Assembly (NCBI GenBank): GCA_026122225.1
Contig: JANEZZ010002201.1
Span: forward strand, 248,001-312,000
Direction: 5' to 3'
DNA from: Heloderma charlesbogerti
Lineage: Eukaryota > Chordata > Lepidosauria > Squamata > Helodermatidae
Length of the DNA stretch: 64,000 nucleotides
In this document: positions 10,956 to 19,975 of the stretch, piece by piece
Layout: each line of letters begins with the position of its first letter
Numbering within the stretch: position 1 is the first letter of the stretch
Translations under genes and position numbers: made by a program
The notes under the pieces: generated by a model
What the model saw: the letters and a program-made list of their open reading frames with translations, nothing else
What the model was told of the DNA's origin: nothing
Database searches by the model: none

Positions 10956-12236
10956 TCAGTACTCAGCCTTCCTTATAGTCCAGCTCTCACAGCCATACGT
11001 TACTACTGGGAAAACCATAGCTCTGATTATACAAACCTTTGTCGGCAAGGTGATGTCTCTGCTTCTTACTATGCTGTCTAGGTTGGCCATAGCTTTCCTC
11101 CCAAGGAGCAAGCGTCTTTTAATTTCATGGCTACAGTCACCGTCTGCGGTGATCTTGGAGCCCAAGAAAATAAAATCAGTCACTGCTTCCATTTCTTCCC
11201 CTTCTATATGCCAGGAAGTGATGGGGCCAGATGCCATGATCTTCGTTTTTTTAATGTTGAGTTTCAAACCAGCTTTTGCACTCTCCTCTTTGACCCTCAA
11301 CAAGAGGCTCTTTAGATCCTCTTCGCTTTCTGCCATTAGGGTGGTATCATCTGCGTATCTGAGGTTGTTGATAATTCTCCCGGCAGTCTTAATTCCGACC
11401 TGTGATTCATCCAACCCAGCGTTTCTCATGATGTACTCTGCATATAAGTTAAATAAGCAGGGCGACAATATGCAGCCTTGTTGTACTCCTTTCCCAATTT
11501 TGAACCAATCGGTTGTTCCATGTCTGGTTCTTACTGTTGCTTCTTGACCCTCGTACAGGTTTCTCAGGAGACAGGTAAGGTAGTCTGGTACTCCCATCTC
11601 TTTCAGAATTTGCCACAGTTTGTTGTGATCCTCACAATCAAAGGCTTTAGTGTAGTCAAGGAAGCAGAAATAGACATTTTTCTGGAATTCTCTTGCTTTC
11701 TCCATGATGCAGCGAATGTTGGCGATTTGATCTCTAGTTCCTCTGCCTCTTCAAAACCCAGCTTGTACTTCCGGTAATTCCTGGTTCACATACTGCTGAA
11801 GCCTAGCTTGTAGGATTTTGAGCATCACCTTGCTGGCATGTGAAATGAGCGCAATTGTGAGGTAGTTTGAACACTCTTTGGCATTGCCCTTCTTTGGAAT
11901 TGGAATGTAAACTGACCTTTTCCAGTCTTGTGGCCACTGTGGAGTGTTCCAAATTTGTTGGCATATTGAGTGCAGCACTTTAACAGCATCATCTTTTAGG
12001 ATTTTAAATAGCTCAGGTGGAATACTGTCATCTTCGATAGCTTTGTTGTTAGTAATGCTTCCTAAGGCCCACTTGACTTCACTGTCTATGATGTCTGGCT
12101 CAAGTTCAGTGACCGCATTATCATGGCTATCAGGGACATTAAGATCTTTCCTGTATAGTTCTTCTGTGTATTCTTTCCACCTCTTCTTAATCTCATCTGC
12201 TTTTGTTAGGTCCCTGCCTTCTTTGTCCTTTATCAT
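10956..12236 (-). pseudogene. BovB reverse transcriptase remnant
   Basis: Two open segments (11751-12236, then 10956-11705) together cover RT fingers and palm to the C-terminal region. The upstream segment carries DSHDNAVTELEPDI and WNTPQWPQDWKRSVYIPIPK. The downstream one carries the YADD catalytic box and ends within GCESWTIRKAEY. They are separated by a frame disruption near 11745. It would copy LINE RNA by target-primed reverse transcription if intact; it is not. Confidence 0.88.
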
Positions 12237-12485
12237 GCCCGTCTTTGCATAAAACGTTCCCTTGAGATTCCGATTTTCTTGAAGAGATCTCTAGTCTTTC
12301 CCATTCTGTTGTTTTCCTTGATTTCTTTGCATTGTTCATTTAAGAAGGCCTTCTTGTCTCTCCTTGCTATTCTCTGGAACGCTGCATTCAGTTGGATATA
12401 TCTTCCCCTTTCTCCCTTGCTTTTCGCTTCCCTTCTTTCCTCAGCTACTTGTAAAGCCTCATCAGACAGCCACTTTGCTTTCTTG

Positions 12486-12493
12486 CATTTCTT
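12486..12493. repeat. 8-bp direct repeat CATTTCTT, left flank of inserted element
   Basis: CATTTCTT recurs at 13348-13355, immediately outside the other terminus of the inserted element. ATTTCTT is also native to BovB at two places ~428 bases apart. Confidence 0.8.
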
Positions 12494-13347
12494 TAGGGCT
12501 GTCAGAGAATTCCGTCATGGATCGCAGTGAGGCCGAGTGTCAGTGCATTCGGCCCCCCGAACTCCGTGGCGGAACGGCCTGCCCCCCCCCGCGGATCCTC
12601 CCCGCGGATTCCCCCAGGGACAAGACTTACCTGGGGCGGATGTTCCGGGCGGCGGCGGCTCCGGCTTCAGTGGCGGCTTCGGCAGTGGCGGCTGTGGCGG
12701 CTGGTCTTCCGACCGGCTGCCGCCGCCGTTTGCAATCATCTTCTTTTTTTCCCCAGAGACGTGATAGGCTATGTAGGTTTTTATGTAGCCTATCACGTCT
12801 CTGTAAAAAAAAAAAAAAAAGACAAAGAAAAATAAGGAACGCAAATGGCGGCGGCTGTAGCCTCCGCCATTTGCGTATGCGTGTGTTTTTTTTACCCAGA
12901 TGTGATAGGCTATGTAAGTTTTTACATAGCCTAAAACATCTGGGTAAAAAAAAAAAGGCGTACGCAAATGGCAGCGGCTACAGCCACCACCATTTGTGTT
13001 CCTTATTTTTTTTTGTCTTAGTCTTCGTAAATATTTACGTAAATATTTACGTAGACTAAGTTGAAGAAAAATAAGGAATGCAAATGGCGGTGACCATAGC
13101 TGCCGCCATTTGTGTACGCATTTTTCCCCCCCCTTACCCAGAGCCCCGCGCGGCCGGAAATCCGGCTGCGGATGGCCCTGGCTGGCTGGTCCACGGAGCC
13201 ACCGCGGAGCACAGCCAGCTTTCGAGGATTCCGGGGGGGAGGACCGGATCACCTCCCCCCCCGGCGAGGATTCTGGGGGGAGGGACGGCGCGCCTCCCCC
13301 CAGCATAACCCGGCGAAGCCAGGTAAGTGGGGTTTCGTACAACTCTA
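12494..13347. mobile_element. Hairpin-bearing hAT-like element, copy 2 (complete)
   Basis: 854 bases inserted in BovB, starting TAGGGCTGTCAGAGAATTCC and ending GTACAACTCTA, with imperfect terminal inverted repeats. The flanking CATTTCTT repeats are 8 bases long, as in hAT insertions. The interior is GC-rich at both ends (TGCATTCGGCCCCCCGAA near 12543, CTGGTCTTCCGACCGGCTGCC near 12701) with an array of alternating hairpins at 12754-13120 between them. Open frames through it encode Gly/Pro/Arg-rich strings with no domain, so I do not treat them as genes. A relative lies at 3492. Confidence 0.78.
12754..13120. repeat. Array of alternating hairpins (two types)
   Basis: Type 1 palindromes: 12754-12803 (CAGAGACGTGATAGGCTAT arms), 12891-12947 (TTTACCCAGATGTGATAGGC arm) and 13017-13060 (CTTAGTCTTCGTAAATATTT arm). 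Type 2: 12840-12875 (CGCAAATGGCGGCGGCT arm), 12961-12998 and 13080-13120. They alternate with a spacing of roughly 120 bases per pair. A longer inverted match also links about 12821-12850 to 12991-13018. Arms have few mismatches, so stems remain foldable. Confidence 0.85.
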
Positions 13348-13470
13348 CATTTCTTGACTTCCTACTTTAGTATTCCAATCCCCTATGATGAAGAGGACAT
13401 CTTTTTCTGGTATTAGTTCTAGAAGGTGTTGTAGGTCTTCATAGAACCGATCAACCTCAGCTTCTTCAGC

Positions 13471-14115
13471 CTAAGTGGTTGGGGCATAGACTTGAATTAC
13501 TGTGATGTTGAATGGTTTGCCTTGGATTCGTACTGAGATCATTCTATCGTTTTTGAGATTGTACCCCAGTACTGCTTTTCCCACCCTTTTGTTGACTATG
13601 AGTGCTACTCCATTTCTTCTAAGGGATTCTTGCCCACAGTAGTAGATATGATGGTCACCTGAATTAAATTTGCCCATGCTTGTCCATTTTAGTTCGCTGA
13701 TTCCTGAGATATCGATGTTCAATCTTGCCATCTCATGTTGGACCACCTCCAGCTTACCTTGATTGATTGATCTTACATTCCAGGTTCCTAAACAATATTG
13801 TTCTTTACAGCATCGGACTTTCTTTTCACCACCAGACACATCCACAGCTGAGTGTCCTTTCGGCTTTGGCCCAGCCACTTCACTCTTTCTGGCGCTACTT
13901 GGAAATTCCCTCTGCTCTTCCCCAGTAGTATATTGGACACCTTCCGACCTGAGGGGCTTATCTTCCGGTGTCGTATCTTTTAGCCTTGTGATACGTTCCA
14001 TGGGGTTTTCTTGGCAAGAATACTGGAGTGGGTTGCCATTTCCTTCTGCAGTGGACCACATTTTGTCAGAACTCTCTGCCATGACCTGTCCGTCTTGGGT
14101 GGCCCTGCACGGCAT
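13471..14115 (-). pseudogene. BovB APE-type endonuclease remnant
   Basis: This open segment covers the N-terminal region and most of the apurinic-endonuclease-like domain that nicks target DNA. The catalytic-type motifs GTWNVRS (Asn) and GISELKW (Glu) are visible. It ends after VIQVYAPTT at a stop that replaces the Glu codon seen in the 37.7-kb copy. The downstream part with the expected GDWNAKVG motif is in another frame and is further interrupted by the inserted element. Confidence 0.85.
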
Positions 14116-14589
14116 AGCTTATGGCTTCACTGAGTTATACAAGCCCCTTCGCCACAACAAGGCAGTGATCCATGAAGGGGAGGTCTCAAATTAGAAGCAG
14201 TTCAATATGTAATGATTGGGAGAGTTTTCTAACTGAAAGATTTTAAGAGATGGAATGATGTGCGTTACTGCACATTTTAGAAGGAAAACGTGGCCTACAA
14301 AAAGTGGACTTGCATGGGAGCCCCTCATCTATGTCATCACTCTCCAACAGAGTACTGCCTTGAGTGGGCTGCCAAGGTGAAACTAACAAGGAGGTTAATT
14401 TCCCTCATTCAGCAGGGTCTTCTGACTCTGCGTGTAGCATTTTCAGGGAGCTAGAGGGGCTGCCTTGGGAAGGAGGGAGAAGGGAAGTCCACTTCTACCA
14501 GCGCATTTGATCCAGCACAAATCTGAATTGAACCCTTTGTTTTTTTTCTAGAACCTGACATCCACCAACCAGAGCCTGGTGCAAAAGAC

Positions 14590-14676
14590 ATATACATTTT
14601 ATTTCATTTATTACATTTCTATACCACCCAATAGCTAAAGTTCTCTAGGCAGTTTACAAAGATTACCACCCCCCAA

Positions 14677-14708
<32 letters not shown>

Positions 14709-15245
14709 TTGTGTTATATAAACACAATTCTAAGCAATCAGCAATAGGAATCCTAGGACCTGTAAAAAAGCCTTATCATATCCTGTCAAATGCCTGGGAG
14801 TAGAGGAAAGTCTTAACCTGGTGCCAAAAACGTGACAATGTTGGTGACAGGCAGACCTCACTGGTGAGAGCATTCCACAATCAGAGGGCCACCACCGAGA
14901 AGGCCCTCTCCCTTGTTATCAACCTCTGAACCTTCCTCAGGGGAGGCACTTAGAGGAGGGCTTCAGAAGATTATCACAGTGTGTGGGTAGATTCAGACTG
15001 GGAGAGGCACTCCATCAGGTATTTTGGTCCTGAGCTGTATAAGGCTGTGTAAGTCAAAACCAGTATCTTGAATTGGGCTTGGAAATGTACATGCAGCTAG
15101 TGCCAGCAGGCCAGAATCAGATTCAGACCTTCTCGTCCCTGCTGTCAGTCTGGCCACTGCATTTTGCACAAGCTTCAGCTTCCAAACAGGCTTCAAAGGA
15201 TGCCCCACATGGAGCACACTGCAGTAATCTAACCAGAAGATAGAC
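14590..15245 (-). mobile_element. Old L2 3' fragment
   Basis: Plus-strand TTTCTATACCACCCAATAGC is a diverged complement of the L2 3' terminus. Further along, LHVGHPLKPVWKLKLVQNAV (minus, about 15150-15217) matches LYVGLPLKTVRKLQLVQNRA of the younger copies. Many indels and stops. An (ACAT)n microsatellite at 14677-14704 has expanded within the 3' UTR. Confidence 0.8.
14677..14704 (+). repeat. (ACAT)n microsatellite
   Basis: Six or so ACAT units followed by ATATAT. Confidence 0.9.
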
Positions 15246-15472
15246 TACGGAAGCCAGTAATTAATTCAATTACATTAGAATTAATGAAACTGGAATTAAA
15301 GAATTCTAAGCACAGGAATTTGTTCCAAGTACCAGAACTGAATGCAACTCACAGTACTTCTACACAACAATCCACTCCTGGCCTTGGTATCCCAAGTTTC
15401 CTTCATTTCAGCAGTATAATTTAGGGCACAGGTGTGTGTGAGGTATTATCTAATTTATTTAAAGTATTTTAG

Positions 15473-15930
15473 CGAGCAATCCTATGTCCTCTAGACAGTG
15501 TGTGGGAGAGATAGGATTTTCCAGTTTCCCAGCTCTGAGCTCGTAGACAGTTCTATGAGCTCATAGCCGGGAAACCATGCTCCCTGCCCCCTCCCCCTCA
15601 GAGCCAGGGTGGAGAGAACCGTAGTGGCTGTCCCGCTGTGCCTGTCCGTGCTCATAACACAGAGCATGGACAGGGTGAAAGGGGGGGGGCGTCTCTTGGG
15701 GTCGGGGGGGGAGGAAACCGTGGAAGCTGTTTTAGATAGCTTCCTCTCTGGTCTCCAGCCCTGTTCCTGCCCCCTCCCAGAAGCCACGCTTAGATGCCTG
15801 AAATTGGGCGTCTAAGGCAAACAGCATGGCAGCCAGAGCATGGAAAGAATCATCTCCTCTGTGCTTCAGCCACCCTGCATTGGATAGGCGGTCACCTCCA
15901 ACTTCACAGGAAGTTGGGAGATGACCATCT
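15473..15930. mobile_element. GCAATCCTAT-ended MITE, copy 1
   Basis: Begins GAGCAATCCTATGTCCTC. It shares CTCTGTGCTTCAGCCACCCT with the copy at 18623 and the AGCTCATAG...GGAAACC block with the copy at 52102. The right terminus is not clear. The interior has G-rich runs and no gene. Confidence 0.6.
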
Positions 15931-16798
15931 GTCTCAGTAGGATTTCTTCTTTAGCAGAAAAGATTCCCAGAGTGGCTTACAAAGATCAGATATAAGACAG
16001 TCATTGCCGCAGGGAGGAGGAAAAGAGCAAACTTGGGCAGTAGAATCATAGTTACAAAGTTCAGAATTGAGCCAGATTTGAACACAATGGAAGGGCTGTT
16101 CCTTCCTTTCCGATGGGAGGGATCAAGTCTCTCAGCTAGAGCCATGTCCAGGTGCAATGGAAGACACAGGCAGAAATCAGCTTGTGTGACATTGGATATA
16201 GCCCAGTGTTTAATAATGGGGAAAAGGAAGGCTTTTGTAAGCCATAAGCTTAATTTTTAAAAAAGGTTTTAAAGAATATTGTCAAGAGATGGGGTAGCTC
16301 CTTAACTTCTTTTTTAAAAAGAGGTGCCAGGGCCAGGCTTTTGTAAGTCTATTGCCTTCTGCCCTGGAAGGATGACTTGCTTCTTAATTCCAAGAGTGTG
16401 AGCACAGGCTGTCGTGATGACTAAAGGCCAAACTATACTTTATGTTAAACATGTTTTCTTTTTAAAAGTGCTTAAGCTGCCCATGTCTATTTTGAAGGAA
16501 AAGCCTCTGCATGGGACATCATGTAACTGCTTTTCTTTCAAAATAAAAGTGGCTAGAATGTTTTGTTTTAGAATGTCATTATTCTGTATTATAAAAAATG
16601 TGAATGAAAACATGAAAAGGTTGCTTTTTAAATGTGTATGTAACGTAGCCTGTAGTTTGTTCCTATGAAGCACTTTGGCTCTGAATATTCTTTATGTTTT
16701 TATTTAAAGATGGGGCATAGCCAAGAAGGGGAGCTGGTGCTAAATGGGAATAGTTAAAGGCAGAGGGGGAAGTGATACAAAACTCAGAGTGCTTACGG

Positions 16799-17402
16799 GT
16801 TGGGATGGACAAATCAGACAATTTCATTTTCTCATTTTTCCAATCTCACATTCAGTTCATCCTGAACTTTGAGAATTGGGTTTAAAAGTTCACATGAAAG
16901 TTCATACACATTTGTGTGCACATTTCTCCTAATATGCACATTTTTTCAGCAACATTTCCAAATATAATTCTTTTAAAAGTTATTTTAACTAATATACACA
17001 TATTTGTGTGCACTTTCCCATAATATGGTCGACTCAGCCTTCCATCCTTCCGAGGTCAGTAAAATGAGTACCCAGCTTGCTGTGGGAAAGGTAGTCAAGA
17101 CTGGGGAAGGCAATGGCAAACCACCCCGCTACGGTCTGCCATGAAAACGCCAGCACAAGCGGCATCCCTCTAGGGGTCAGTAATGACCCGGTGTTTGCAC
17201 AGGAGGAACCTTTCCTTTCCTTCCCTTAATATACACACTTTTGTACATATTTTTTTAAAATTGAAGAACTCCATTGCAATATTTGGAGAAGTGCAAATTT
17301 CAAAAGGTTAACTGAATTTCGGTTTGTGTATTGGTTTGAAAGTGCAAAATTAGGTCAGTTCGCATTAAAGTTAGAACCAAGCAAACAACTTCCTCATCCC
17401 TG
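16799..17402. mobile_element. Probable hAT-like MITE, split by a SINE
   Basis: The left end GTTGGGATGGACAAAT and right end TTCCTCATCCCTG form a short imperfect inverted terminus of the TAGGGATG type. The AT-rich interior repeats phrases such as AATATRCACATTTT. A SINE at 17028-17221 sits inside. No target duplication was confirmed. Confidence 0.45.
17028..17221 (+). repeat. SINE with BovB-like tail, 5'-truncated
   Basis: GGGAAGGCAATGGCAAACCA, CCATGAAAACGCCAGCAC and AGGGGTCAGTAATGACCCGG lead to a (CCTTT)n tail. The region before the tail resembles the BovB 3' end (GAGTCGGACACGACT), consistent with mobilisation by BovB. The tRNA-like head is missing. Flanking AATAT on both sides may be a short target duplication. 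Confidence 0.65.
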
Positions 17403-18146
17403 CTTACCAGCGAATTCTTTTGTACTTACCCCATTGGTCCTCCAGTTATTAACTGAGCGCCTTTAAGCAATGCTGTGTTTTAAATTTCAAAGTTTAAAAT
17501 TAGATTGCAGCCCAAGGACAAAGAGGTAAGGCTGGGAATCATATTTGGCATACAGTAGCACCTATCCTTGCCTTGGTTTTCAGAGCCAGGACTTTTGATT
17601 TAATTATCTGAAAGGAGATTAACAACAAAATTTTTTTGTTTATTATTTTAAACCTAATCCTGATTTATGGGATATTGCGGCAGTCCTCTGCTTCCTGGAC
17701 TTCTCTTGAGTTGTCAGGTGTTTTTTTTTATTTCATCTGCTTTTCTCAAAAAGGAAGGAGGGACTTGCTCACTTTGGCATAAATCAAAAACTGGATTCCT
17801 CTGTGATGGGCTATGTGAAATACAGCCATCTGGCTAATCGTGTGGGCAGCTTTCCCAAGTCGTTTTGGCATGGCATTGGTTAAAATTGCCAGACCATGTA
17901 GTGAGCTGCTCACATCAGTGGCTCGCCACGTGGAGCTGCCTCCAAGCAGTTGTGTTTCAAGGACACAGCCTCTCAGTTCATTGGATGCAAATAAGAGGGC
18001 CTGGAAAGATTTTTCATTCTCTCATCGGGATTGGTGCTGCAAAGTAGGACAGATTTAGGGCTGATATGTTTATGTGCTGTACTAATTACCATTCCCTGGC
18101 AGGAATCCTGAGAGAGACTGAACTTATCCTTGCTGATGATAACATG

Positions 18147-18215
18147 GACTGGTTCAGACATAAAGCTACATCATGGTTTAGCACCACATCTAAACCATGA
18201 TTTAGGTTTAGACGT
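18147..18215. mobile_element. MITE fragment with CTGGTTCAGACATAA end
   Basis: GACTGGTTCAGACATAAAGC is followed by TAAACCATGATTTAG-type palindromic text. A complementary end (ACATCTGAACCAGGCCTAAG) occurs at about 19955-19975. These may be two copies, or the two ends of one much-interrupted element. Confidence 0.45.
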
Positions 18216-18622
18216 AGGCTCATGCACACCTGCTTCCTCTCTCCTCTATGGAGTAGTCATGCGTCCTACTTTACAGAGGAAAGTCCTCTGTTTGAAGGTC
18301 TGTCAGAGGACAGTCCTCTATTTTGAATGTATTCTGTATCTGAAGGGCTGTTCAGTCCACTTTAACAATAAAGAACCATAAGAAGGGAGAGCAGGGACCT
18401 TGAAGTTGCTTATCAATAGCATTTGGGCTGCACCCTGAGTAAGTACACACATCCCCTAATCACAGTCTTCCCTTCTACGGTGAGATGCATTGTATTTCTT
18501 TTTAACTTATGCTCATTATTTCTATATTTGCATCTACAGATATAAATTAACATTCCCCATTATGGTGAGATAAGTTGTAGTTCTATTTAAATTATAGTCA
18601 CTGTTGCTAAATTTGCATCTAT

Positions 18623-19072
18623 AAGGACACAATCCCATGGGGATAGGTGGCCGCCTCCAAACTTGGAGGCGGCCGCCTATCCAACACAGGGCAGGAGAAG
18701 TGCGGAGGGGATCGTCACCTCTGTGCTTCAGCCACCCTGCATTTGCGGCTAGACAGCCAATTTTGGCTGTCTAGCTGTGGGCAGGCGGAGCGGGGGAAGC
18801 GGCTGCCAGACAACACATAGGTTATGTCGTACTGGCATTTCCACCTTCCCCACCCCAGAATGCCCCCTGGAATGCCCCGTTTTCACCATTCCACACTCCT
18901 CTTCTGAGTGCGGAGTGCGGGGCCATTCCAAGCTGCTTGTGAGGCAGTGCAAGAGGAGGGGAAGGTCGGTTCTCCAGGAACCTCAGAGCACGGGCTCCAA
19001 GGTCAGTTCCCGGAAACCAACGTATCCTGTGGCCGTCTAGCTGCTGACTAGTGGCCATAGGATTGCTCCCTA
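18623..19072. mobile_element. GCAATCCTAT-ended MITE, copy 2
   Basis: The left end AAGGACACAATCCCATGG and right end CCATAGGATTGCTCCCT are inverted complements. Internal GGCGGCCGCCTATCC and AGACAGCCAATTTTGGCTGTCT are perfect or near-perfect palindromes. The CTCTGTGCTTCAGCCACCCT block is shared with copy 1. No coding capacity. Confidence 0.65.
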
Positions 19073-19236
19073 AATGTGAATTGGCATAAGCAAATTTTAT
19101 GCAAATTAGTGTCTTCTTTCATCATTTGGTTGTTGTTCTTTTGGGAGAGGCATTTTCTCTTTCGGGGTAATGAATAAATGACCTCTGGCATGACTGTGAG
19201 GAGGAGATCGGAAGCCTCTACTTCTGGGATGAAACT

Positions 19237-19612
19237 AAACCGAATGTGCTGGTTCGCAAGACATGAGTGTGGTTAATAAGCTACGGTGGCTTGTTAACCA
19301 CCCTGCGTGTGCCAGTCGCATGCTGGTACAATTTACATAACTACCACTCGCCAGTGCCGCTCGTGATGTCTGAACCCAGTGATAGTGGGTGATTGCGGCG
19401 GTTAAGAAACCACCCAGAACCTATGGTCTGTTCTACAGTTGCAAATTTATTAACCACCCCAACCAACCACCCTCGGTGGGTTTGGACATAACAACAAGCC
19501 ATGCCAGTGAAGTATACCTATGTAAAGCCATCTGACACATGACCAGCACACACAGGGTGGTTAACAAGCCACTGTGGCTTATAAACCACCTGCGCGTTGT
19601 GTGAGCCAGGTC
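19237..19612. mobile_element. Fold-back MITE with GGTTAACAAGCCAC hairpins
   Basis: Near-palindromes GGTTAATAAGCTACGGTGG...TTAACC (about 19272-19301) and GGTTAACAAGCCACTGTGG...AACC (about 19557-19587) sit close to each end. The outer bases (CTGGTTCGCAAGACA and the complement of AGCCAGGTCAG) form loose terminal inverted repeats. Confidence 0.5.
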
Positions 19613-19654
19613 AGTGTGTCATTACATCTGACAAACATGAACGATAGTAAGTTT

Positions 19655-19792
19655 AAACCAGGGTGGACAAGTTGACCCTCTAGACTTCTGGTCTACAACC
19701 CTGATTATCTTTCGCCATTGGCTATGCAGGCCAGGGCTGATGAAAGTTGTAGGCCAAAAGAACTGGAGGGCCACAAATGCCTACCTATCGCT
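19655..19792. repeat. Palindromic MITE (CCCTCYAG...CTGGAGGGCC type)
   Basis: TTGACCCTCTAGACTTCTGG and the complement of AAAGAACTGGAGGGCCACAA are the ends. GTCTACAACCCTGAT mirrors CTGATGAAAGTTGTAGGCC. The same family hosts the CR1 insertion near 46.75 kb. Confidence 0.6.
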
Positions 19793-19975
19793 TAAACTAG
19801 TATATGGTCCTTGTTGCAGGTCCTTGTTCAGACATAGTAATAAATTGTTTCCAGTCACTTCTTCTGGCTTGGCTGAGCAGAGGGGTGGATGAAATGCTCA
19901 AACCCAGGGATCAAGCAGGACTGTTCGTCTAGTACTAAACCACGGCTTAACATTACATCTGAACCAGGCCTAAGG

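Larger units (their letters stand above)
10582..14179 (-). mobile_element. BovB (RTE-clade) LINE, full-length ends, inactive
   Basis: Flanked by a perfect 13-base target duplication. The 3' end lies at 10582, with an (AAC)n-type tail and the GAGTCGGACATGACTGAACG-like terminus; the 5' end is at 14179. The endonuclease part is at 13471-14115: GTWNVRS, GISELKW, and RNGVALIVNKR lead to VYAPTT and then a TAG where the plus-strand copy has GAG (Glu). RT parts are at 11751-12236 and 10956-11705, with DYTKAFDCEDHNKLW, QGCILSPCLFNLYAEY, LRYADDTTLMAES and ITADGDCSHEIKRRLLLGRK. Stops and frameshifts separate the parts. About 428 bases relative to the other BovB copy are absent where the element at 12494-13347 sits. 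Confidence 0.93.

Noticed and set aside
11050..11547. 165-codon plus-strand frame opposite BovB RT
   Set aside because: Antisense shadow of the BovB reverse transcriptase; the same shadow appears at 39843-40340 and 61363-61773.
12754..13120. CRISPR-like array of regularly spaced repeats
   Set aside because: The units are palindromes of two types with no unique spacers, the context is vertebrate transposon DNA, and no cas genes occur.
12364..13342. Long Gly/Pro/Arg/Lys-rich frames on both strands over the hairpin element
   Set aside because: They follow GC-rich repeats and hairpins, run into BovB on one side and have no domain. These are by-products of composition.
18147..19975. One 1.8-kb transposon bounded by CTGGTTCAGA ends
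   Set aside because: The interval contains other complete MITEs and unrelated sequence, so two separate fragments are more likely.
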